Below are positions 1 to 4,890 of a DNA stretch of 7,294 nt, in pieces; within the stretch, counting starts at the first letter, position 1, and each line of letters begins with the position of its first letter. Below the pieces are notes generated by a model. That model saw only the letters and a program-made list of their open reading frames with translations, did no database searches and had not been told where the DNA came from. Source of the DNA: Deltaproteobacteria bacterium (lineage in GTDB: Bacteria > Desulfobacterota > DSM-4660 > Desulfatiglandales > B25-G16); contig JAFDHR010000117.1 in NCBI GenBank assembly GCA_019308645.1, positions 1 to 7,294 of the forward strand. Direction: 5' to 3'. The translations under genes and the position numbers were made by a program.

Positions 1-96
1 CACATCCAGGGAAACGCCTTTCAGGACCAGTATGACATGTTCATAGATGACCTCGATGTTGTTGACTTTAAGTAAGGGAGCCGAGTTTTCTGCCAT
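1..96 (-). CDS. livF: LIV-type ABC transporter ATP-binding protein LivF, N-terminal 32 codons (partial)
   Basis: This is the start of the second ATPase of the LIV-type importer, which would pair with LivG on the cytoplasmic face of the LivH/LivM channel. The start is ATG at 96-94, and the reading frame stays open to the window edge (32 codons). The visible protein contains PLLKVNNIEVIYEHVILVLK followed by GVSLDV. This is the first beta-strand region of a LivF ATPase, with an aromatic A-loop residue (Y18) and the usual 'lKGVSL' strand. Walker A and all later motifs lie outside the window. AAGGG about 7 nt upstream of the ATG is a plausible ribosome binding site. The gene follows the binding-protein gene by 103 nt, the usual last place in such operons. 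Seen: frame, start and N-terminal similarity. Inferred: that the full gene is intact beyond the edge. Confidence 0.85.
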   Translation of the reverse strand, partial: MAENSAPLLKVNNIEVIYEHVILVLKGVSLDV

Positions 97-120
97 AGTA
101 AACCCTTATTATAGTATTCC

Positions 121-179
121 TACCTATCGCACGCCCGCCCTGATGCGTTGAAAGCCAAGGCGGACGGGCAAGGCAGGTA
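121..179. repeat. GC-rich imperfect inverted repeat between the binding-protein gene and livF
   Basis: The left arm is 121-139 and the right arm 159-179, with a 19-nt loop. Both ends read TACCT on their respective strands, and the arms share a (C)GCCCG(T/C)CCGCC core with a few mismatches and a 2-nt length difference. No T-tract follows on the minus strand, so it does not look like a standard intrinsic terminator. Its place just after the binding-protein gene fits a hairpin that protects the upstream message, or a dispersed repeat. Either role is inferred. Confidence 0.5.
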
Positions 180-199
180 ATTTGTAAGATGATCTGATA

Positions 200-1570
200 T
201 TATTCCTTAAATGGTTTCCAATTAGAACAGTCCCTCAGTTTTAAACCCTTTTTCTTGGCATACTTGGCTGCGGATTCCTCGACCATGTTTCTTACATACT
301 CTTTCATAGGTTCAATCACGTATCCTGTTGCCACCCATTTTTCTCCATTCCACTGCTGAACGAAGACGTTCCCGCCTCCTTCATGATCCTCACAGGTTGT
401 CCTGACGGGTTGGATCAGTCCCTCAGCGCCCATCTCCTTTATTCTTTCTTTGGTTATGTCCAGATGTTCCAAAGCCCAGCGCATCTCCTCCGGGGTAATA
501 ACCTTTACCCCAAATTTCTTCTGGGCCGTCAGAAGGGCTTCATGCATGTGGATCCCGTACATAACACCGCGGTTGTAAAACACGGTACCTACCCGGGTGA
601 AGGAGATATTTCCCTTCATGGCCCCGTAGACCTTATCCACTATCCGCTGAATCAGAGGGAAATCTTTTCCTACCCCATGGAAGTTGGTGGCGTAGTACCC
701 TTTAGCGGCTGGTCCCGCAGGCAGCACGTCCTCTTCAGAACCGCACCACCACACACCCACAATACGATCTCTGGGAAACCCCATTCTGGCCGCCTCTTTG
801 AGGGGCACGGTACAGGAGACACCCCAGTTGCGGTTGATAACCCAGTCCGGCTTATACCTTCTTGCTATATCCATCCACTGGGCCTTTTGGTCGATACCGG
901 GCCAGGAAACAGGGAAATGTCTCACCTTAAAACCGTATTTCTTGGACATATCGTCCAGGATGGGTTTGGTTTCCTGACCGTAGGGGACATCAATATAGAG
1001 GTTGGCGATCTTCACTCCCTTTAGATATTTCCCTATTTCTACCATGTTCTTGCCGTCCCAGCCCTGTTTCATAGCGATGAACTTAATCTTTGCCGTATTC
1101 TGAGACCAATAGTGCGTGGGAAAATTAAAGGCCCACTTAAAGTACCTTCCATCCGCAGCATCGGCACGGCCGTAACCCTCAAAGACGATGGGAATATGGT
1201 CATCTATTCCCTTAGGGAGCAGGGCATAGGTGATGCCAGTGGCGTAAGGGTGAACCACGCAAGGTTTCGGATCGTGGGTTTTCACCCGCTCATAGCACTC
1301 GATTCCTCGGGCAACATTATAGCCAGTCTCACATTCCTCCCATTCATACATGATGCCGTTGATCCCGCCTTCCATGTTCATCAGTTGCATGAAGTCTTCC
1401 TGGCCACCTGCGAGCCCGCTACCCCCTGCAGCAAAAGGGCCACTCCAATATGAAAGCATGGGTATATACTGTTTGGGTGATTCTTCAGCGGCAAAAACCT
1501 GCCCGGTGATCACCACAAGTGTGACCATCAAAACCAGAGATAAAACTGCTAATAAAAATTTGCGTCCCAT
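200..1570 (-). CDS. LIV-type ABC transporter periplasmic substrate-binding protein
   Basis: This is an exported solute-binding protein (456 aa) of the LivJ/LivK family (periplasmic-binding-protein type 1 fold), which would deliver a ligand to LivH/LivM. Residues 1-28 form a signal peptide: basic MGRK, a hydrophobic core to about residue 22, then an AxA-like site at VFA-AEE. There is no lipobox, so it should be soluble. SGP near 43-45 and EGGING at 67-72 match the N-lobe. Seven cysteines remain (80, 92, 104, 253, 276, 393, 448). C80 and C104 have nearly the spacing of the single disulfide in E. coli LivJ. It is long for the family (often about 370 aa mature), and is rich in aromatics (YWSGP, HYW at 153-155, VWW at 273-275). 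This suggests a ligand other than leucine/isoleucine/valine, but the substrate cannot be read from sequence. The ATG has a strong GGAGG site at 1579-1583, 8 nt upstream. A possible own promoter lies at 1633-1661. Confidence 0.95.
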   Translation of the reverse strand: MGRKFLLAVLSLVLMVTLVVITGQVFAAEESPKQYIPMLSYWSGPFAAGGSGLAGGQEDFMQLMNMEGGINGIMYEWEECETGYNVARGIECYERVKTHDPKPCVVHPYATGITYALLPKGIDDHIPIVFEGYGRADAADGRYFKWAFNFPTHYWSQNTAKIKFIAMKQGWDGKNMVEIGKYLKGVKIANLYIDVPYGQETKPILDDMSKKYGFKVRHFPVSWPGIDQKAQWMDIARRYKPDWVINRNWGVSCTVPLKEAARMGFPRDRIVGVWWCGSEEDVLPAGPAAKGYYATNFHGVGKDFPLIQRIVDKVYGAMKGNISFTRVGTVFYNRGVMYGIHMHEALLTAQKKFGVKVITPEEMRWALEHLDITKERIKEMGAEGLIQPVRTTCEDHEGGGNVFVQQWNGEKWVATGYVIEPMKEYVRNMVEESAAKYAKKKGLKLRDCSNWKPFKE

Positions 1571-1632
1571 TTTTATTTCCTCCCTTTTTATGGTTAATGG
1601 TTAAATGAACGTACCAAAGATTCTAAAACCTA

Positions 1633-1661
1633 TTAATATTATCATATATTATTAGCAACAA
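1633..1661 (-). promoter_or_regulatory. Possible internal sigma70-type promoter for the binding-protein gene
   Basis: On the minus strand TTGTTG (1661-1656) and TATTAA (1638-1633) are separated by exactly 17 nt in a very AT-rich stretch. A transcript would start about 55 nt before the ATG. The matches to consensus are only partial (3/6 and 4/6), and other AT-rich hexamers such as GATAAT lie nearby, so the exact boxes are uncertain. A separate promoter would fit the need for excess binding protein over membrane components. Confidence 0.3.
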
Positions 1662-1684
1662 ATTAATGCTATTCACATGAAGTT

Positions 1685-1780
1685 ATGGAGTGTTGGAGTA
1701 CTGGTGTAATGGATAACAAAGCAAAAAAATTAGTTTTTTGTTTCTCTAGACCCATCACTCCAATACTCCATTACTCCAAT
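1685..1780. repeat. Inverted repeat built of tandem octamers (GGAGTANT type), copy 1
   Basis: The left arm carries three consecutive octamers, GGAGTGTT (1687-1694), GGAGTACT (1695-1702) and GGTGTAAT (1703-1710). The right arm carries three more on the opposite strand, GGAGTAAT (1777-1770), GGAGTATT (1769-1762) and GGAGTGAT (1761-1754). The arms pair over about 27 nt with roughly five mismatches. Inside, AACAAA (1715-1720) pairs with TTTGTT (1737-1742) around an A-run and a T-run, so the whole 96 nt can fold into one long hairpin. The same octamer family recurs at 2878-2974. The + strand can be read as a short ORF across this element, but that is a by-product of the repeat. Confidence 0.85.
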
Positions 1781-1781
1781 T

Positions 1782-1794
1782 GGGGCGGAGCCCC
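1782..1794. repeat. Small GC hairpin just after livM
   Basis: GGGGC-GGA-GCCCC is a perfect 5-bp stem with a 3-nt loop, 8 nt past the livM stop codon on the transcribed strand. No U-tract follows directly, so it is a weak terminator candidate at best. It abuts the octamer element and may be part of the same mobile or repeated unit. Confidence 0.45.
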
Positions 1795-1802
1795 GAAGTT
1801 CT

Positions 1803-2861
1803 TTAATATGGAAAAGGCCATAACCTCAGCTTATCCTTTATCGTATGCCACAATCTGGCCATGCCATAGGGCTCCACAATGAGAAAAAAGACGATTAGCC
1901 CTCCGAAGATGATTGATTCAATATTGGATCGTATTTCAGAAGGCACCACCTCTATAAATATTCCCATAAATCGGTTTATAAAGAGTGGGAGCAGGACAAA
2001 AAAGCCTGCTCCGAGAAATGAGCCAAGAATCGTTCCCAGCCCTCCAATGATGATCATGCCTATAAGGGCAAAGGAGACCATAACGTGGAATTCTTCAATA
2101 TTTGCAGCGCCGTAATAGCAGAAGGTTATGAGAGCGCCTGCAACGCCGGCGTAGAAGGTAGCCACGGCAAAGGCGATCAATTTATCCCTGTATAGATCGA
2201 TACCAATAATCTCCGCAGCATAATCCACATCCCTTATGGCCTGCCAGTTACGACCCAGCTGCCCCCGGACCAAATTCTTGGCACATACAGTTAGAATTAT
2301 AAGGCAGCCTAAGGCTAAGTAGTATTTCTCCACTGGAGTATTGAGCTCCCAACCAAATATATGCATTTTAGGGGTTTCGACGGTTCCAAAAACACCTCCA
2401 CTAAACCATTGCCAGTGCACAATGACCCACTGAATAATGAACTGGGATGCCAGTGTGGCGATGGCCAGATAAAAGCCTTTGATTCTTAATGAAGGAAGGC
2501 CGAAAACGATGCCCACCGACCCGGAGACAATACCGCCGCCCAGGATACTTAGCAACAGGGGAATGCCGAAACGGCCATATAGAATCAACGCAGAATAGGC
2601 CCCTACGGCCATAAAAGCTGCGTGTCCGATAGAGATCTGTCCCGCATAGCCTGCCAATATATTGAGGCCGATGGCGGAAAGACTAAAGCAGTAGAAGGGA
2701 ATCATGATATTGGAAATCCAGTATTCACTGGCGGTCCAGGGGATGACAACGAGCGATAGGATCAGCATGACGATGAAGCCATATCTGTCCAGAGGGATGG
2801 GAAAGATGGCCATATCTCTGGCATAGCTATCTTTGTAAACGCCGCATTCTCTATAAAACAT
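1803..2861 (-). CDS. livM: LIV-type ABC transporter permease LivM
   Basis: This is an inner-membrane permease (352 aa) that forms the transport channel with LivH. LivM hallmarks are GLNILAGYAGQISIGHAAF at 65-83 and LPSLRIKGFYLAIATLA at 122-138. A cytoplasmic EAA-type coupling loop, which contacts the ATPases, lies around AIRDVDYAAEIIGID (208-222), and IIGGLGTILGSFLGA at 271-285 is the other conserved segment. Hydrophobic segments are spread from about residue 28 to 332. The N-terminus (about 25 residues, MFYRECGVYKDSYARDM) is hydrophilic. The ATG at 2861 has GGAG (2872-2869) 7 nt upstream. The inner Met17 has no comparable site, so the longer start is preferred. An octamer hairpin element begins only 5 nt upstream of this ribosome binding site and could affect translation. 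It follows livH by 178 nt. Family is certain; the substrate is not. Confidence 0.97.
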   Translation of the reverse strand: MFYRECGVYKDSYARDMAIFPIPLDRYGFIVMLILSLVVIPWTASEYWISNIMIPFYCFSLSAIGLNILAGYAGQISIGHAAFMAVGAYSALILYGRFGIPLLLSILGGGIVSGSVGIVFGLPSLRIKGFYLAIATLASQFIIQWVIVHWQWFSGGVFGTVETPKMHIFGWELNTPVEKYYLALGCLIILTVCAKNLVRGQLGRNWQAIRDVDYAAEIIGIDLYRDKLIAFAVATFYAGVAGALITFCYYGAANIEEFHVMVSFALIGMIIIGGLGTILGSFLGAGFFVLLPLFINRFMGIFIEVVPSEIRSNIESIIFGGLIVFFLIVEPYGMARLWHTIKDKLRLWPFPY

Positions 2862-2877
2862 GAGTTTGCTCCACTTC

Positions 2878-2974
2878 GTTACGCAACTGGAGTACTGGAG
2901 TACTGGAATATTGGAGTAATGATTCTCACTTTTTCTCTTTTAGATGCAGCACTCCATTACTCCTTATGCGCAAC
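2878..2974. repeat. Inverted repeat built of tandem octamers (GGAGTANT type), copy 2
   Basis: The left arm has four consecutive octamers: GGAGTACT (2889-2896), GGAGTACT (2897-2904), GGAATATT (2905-2912) and GGAGTAAT (2913-2920). The right arm has two on the other strand, GGAGTAAT (2963-2956) and GGAGTGCT (2955-2948). The pairing extends outward through GTTACGCA (2878-2885) and its near-complement TGCGCAAC (2967-2974), giving arms of about 27 nt around a loop of about 40 nt. It is the same family as the element at 1685-1780, with different unit numbers, which indicates a dispersed, variable repeat. It lies directly upstream of the livM ribosome binding site. Confidence 0.85.
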
Positions 2975-3018
2975 ATAAAAAAATCACTATCAAAATACCT
3001 CAAATCAAATCAATAAAC

Positions 3019-3065
3019 GTAAAGAGATCATGAGAAGTCTTACACCCTCTCTATGATCTCTTTAC
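3019..3065. repeat. Perfect 13-bp inverted repeat across the livH stop codon
   Basis: GTAAAGAGATCAT (3019-3031) is the exact reverse complement of 3053-3065, with a 21-nt spacer. GAGA/TCTC inside can extend the stem with one bulge. One arm lies in the last livH codons and the other just beyond the stop (3042-3040). In the transcript the second arm is followed by a moderately U-rich stretch (GUUUAUUGAUUUGAUUU), not a clean U-tract. It could be a weak terminator, an attenuator, or an mRNA-stabilising stem that limits expression of downstream livM. The pairing is seen directly; the function is inferred. Confidence 0.7.
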
Positions 3066-3927
3066 CGAATAGACCATAAGGTTTAAAATAAAGGACAAGC
3101 AGGGCTATCAGATATGGGAAAAAGGTTTGAATTCCCCCACCTATATACGGTCCGATGAAGACCTCGGCCAGGTTCTCTCCGGCCCCCACAACGAGGCCCG
3201 CTATGATGGCTCCAGGAATACTATCAATTCCACCAATGATAAGTACCGGTAACGCCTTGAAGGCAATGTAGCCCAGGCTGAATTGAACCCCGAGCCGGGT
3301 GCCCCAGGCCACACCCGCCACCGTGGCCACTAAACCAGCAATGATCCAGGTCACGACCCAGGCCTTGAGGAGAGGGATGCCCACGGAGAGGGCTGCCTCG
3401 TGGTCATCGGATACGGCTCTGAGGGCCCTTCCTGTCCTTGTCTTTTGGAAAAACCAGACAAGACCCACCACAAGCACGGCTGCCACCCCTGCAAAGGTCA
3501 GATCAAAGCTGCTCAGTAATATGCCACCCACTTCAAATGTCTTATCCGGTATACCGATATTGAGCCCTTTTGCCTGTGTCCCATAAATGGACTGCCCTAT
3601 TCCTTCCATAAGATACATCACACCGAAGGTGGCCATGAAGAGCATAAGGGGAGGGCGTGCTACGAGTGGTCGCAGTATGACATAGACGATGACATATGCC
3701 CAGATGGTCATAACGCCCATCGTGCATAAGAGGGAAAGCCACAGTGGGAGATGCATGTATTGATACAGGAAACCTACCAGGGCAAGGCCTGCAAAAAGGC
3801 TCATAGCACCCTGTGCCATGTTGAAGACATCCGATGCCTTGTAAATAAGGGCAAACCCTAAGGCCACTAAGGAATACATGATCCCCACCAAAAGACCGTT
3901 GATCAGCACCTCAAAGAAAAATGTCAT
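3040..3927 (-). CDS. livH: LIV-type ABC transporter permease LivH
   Basis: This is an inner-membrane permease (295 aa, a normal LivH length), partner of LivM. The N-terminus (FFEVLINGLLVGIMYSLVAL, 4-23) leads into the conserved FNMAQGAM segment (35-42). In many LivH proteins this reads NFAQGEF or NFAHGE, so the acidic residue is replaced by Ala here. The cytoplasmic coupling loop is TRTGRALRAVSDDHEAALSV (163-182), and LPVLIIGGIDSIPGAIIAGL (226-245) is the typical later segment. It ends with the common YGLFGKEIIERV tail. The ATG at 3927 is preceded by GAGGGG (3939-3934), 6 nt away. A 13-bp inverted repeat overlaps its stop codon. It follows livG after a 153-nt gap holding two hairpin-forming repeats. 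Confidence 0.97.
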   Translation of the reverse strand: MTFFFEVLINGLLVGIMYSLVALGFALIYKASDVFNMAQGAMSLFAGLALVGFLYQYMHLPLWLSLLCTMGVMTIWAYVIVYVILRPLVARPPLMLFMATFGVMYLMEGIGQSIYGTQAKGLNIGIPDKTFEVGGILLSSFDLTFAGVAAVLVVGLVWFFQKTRTGRALRAVSDDHEAALSVGIPLLKAWVVTWIIAGLVATVAGVAWGTRLGVQFSLGYIAFKALPVLIIGGIDSIPGAIIAGLVVGAGENLAEVFIGPYIGGGIQTFFPYLIALLVLYFKPYGLFGKEIIERV

Positions 3928-3956
3928 ATGTTACCCCTCAAGATTTAGTTGATGAG

Positions 3957-4052
3957 TACCTAAATTGATCTAAAGTACCTAAAGCCGGTAGAAAGAAAGA
4001 AACCGTTAAAGGTTCTTCTTCCTTAACTTTAGCTCATTTTAGACACTTTAGG
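3957..4052. repeat. Inverted repeat with CTAAA units spaced 9-10 nt
   Basis: CTAAA occurs on the + strand at 3960, 3970 and 3979, and its complement TTTAG at 4028, 4038 and 4047. The two arms are therefore head-to-head arrays with 9-10 nt unit spacing (unit roughly TACCTAAAG or TGCCTAAAG). Between them a second, imperfect pairing is possible (GAAAGAAACC with GGTTCTTCTT). The layout resembles the octamer elements at the next two junctions, but the unit is different. It fills most of the livG-livH gap. Confidence 0.65.
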
Positions 4053-4058
4053 CATTTT

Positions 4059-4075
4059 ATCAGCCTTAGGCTGAT
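4059..4075. repeat. Perfect 7-bp hairpin just after livG
   Basis: ATCAGCC-TTA-GGCTGAT is a perfect 7-bp stem with a 3-nt loop, 5 nt beyond the livG stop codon (4083-4081). In the sense of the operon it is followed by A-rich sequence rather than a U-tract, so termination is unlikely. RNA stabilisation or processing is possible. Confidence 0.6.
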
Positions 4076-4080
4076 TTAGC

Positions 4081-4875
4081 TCACTTTCCTACCCCCCCTG
4101 CCTTACCCAAATAGGCCTGGATTACTTTGGGATTTGCCTTGATTTCATCCGGAGTTCCCTCGGCGATCTTCTTGCCGAAATCCAGCACCACAATCCGGTC
4201 ACAGATATCCATGACCACTCCCATATCATGCTCGATTAGGGCGATGGTGTAACCCAGTTCCTCATTGGCATCGAGAACGAACCGGGCGATGTCCTCTTTC
4301 TCTTCCAGGTTCATGCCAGCCATGGGTTCGTCTAAGAGGAGGAGCTTTGGTTCCGCAGCCAGGGCCCTTGCCAGTTCCACCCTTTTCCGTAGACCGTAAG
4401 GGAGCATGCTGGCAGGCGTCCTGCGGATGTTTTCGATCTGGAGGAAATCGATGATTCGCTCTGCGGCCTTCCTGTGCTCGATCTCCTCTTTCTGACTGAA
4501 TTTCCAGTAGAGGGCCTGGGAAAAGATATTGGAATGCATCATCATGGTCCGCCCTACCATGATGTTGCCCAAGGCCGACATTCCCTTGAAGAGGGCTAAG
4601 TTTTGAAAGGTCCTGGCGATTCCCTGGGCCGCAATACGGTTCGATTTCATTTTTTTGGACCGTTCTTTGCCTTCAAAGATAATACGGCCTGCATCGGGCT
4701 TATAAAATCCGTTGATGATATTCAGCATGGTAGTCTTTCCTGCGCCGTTGGGGCCGATGATGGCCGTGATCTCGCCAGGGTAAATCTCCAAGCTGACGTC
4801 ATCCAGAGCCATCAGAGCGCCAAAAGAGATGCTGATATTTTCTGCGCGGAGTAGGGGTTCTACTTTTTCATTCAT
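4081..4875 (-). CDS. livG: LIV-type ABC transporter ATP-binding protein LivG
   Basis: This is a cytoplasmic ATPase (264 aa) that would power the LivH/LivM channel together with LivF. Walker A is GPNGAGKTT (41-49), the Q-loop is Gln91 in RTFQN, Walker B is LLLLDEP (178-184, catalytic Glu183), the D-loop is AGMN (186-189) and the switch His is His216 in LIEHD. The ABC signature is the degenerate LPYGLRKR (158-165) instead of LSGGQ. LivG proteins often read LPYGxQRR here, so this is normal except that Leu162 stands where Gln is common. The C-terminal GTPDEIKANPKVIQAYLG (240-257) is typical of LivG. The ATG is preceded by GGAGAGG (4889-4883), 7 nt away. The ligase stop lies only 15 nt upstream, so the two genes are very likely co-transcribed and possibly translationally coupled. 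Confidence 0.97.
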   Translation of the reverse strand: MNEKVEPLLRAENISISFGALMALDDVSLEIYPGEITAIIGPNGAGKTTMLNIINGFYKPDAGRIIFEGKERSKKMKSNRIAAQGIARTFQNLALFKGMSALGNIMVGRTMMMHSNIFSQALYWKFSQKEEIEHRKAAERIIDFLQIENIRRTPASMLPYGLRKRVELARALAAEPKLLLLDEPMAGMNLEEKEDIARFVLDANEELGYTIALIEHDMGVVMDICDRIVVLDFGKKIAEGTPDEIKANPKVIQAYLGKAGGVGK

Positions 4876-4890
4876 GGGCTATCCTCTCCG

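Noticed and set aside
383..1024. Long + strand open frame (213 codons) opposite the binding-protein gene
   Set aside because: It lies wholly inside the well-supported minus-strand gene, has no recognisable domain, and looks like an antisense shadow.
1782..1794. Intrinsic terminator after livM
   Set aside because: The stem is only 5 bp and no U-tract follows in the transcribed direction; kept only as a hairpin.
1685..1882. Short + strand ORF (65 codons) between livM and the binding-protein gene
   Set aside because: It is generated by the octamer repeat and the antisense of the livM end. The WS/YS-rich peptide is a known style of spurious translation of such repeats.
1685..2974. CRISPR-like array from the repeated GGAGTANT units
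   Set aside because: The units are adjacent octamers without spacers, palindromic in layout, and there are no cas genes.
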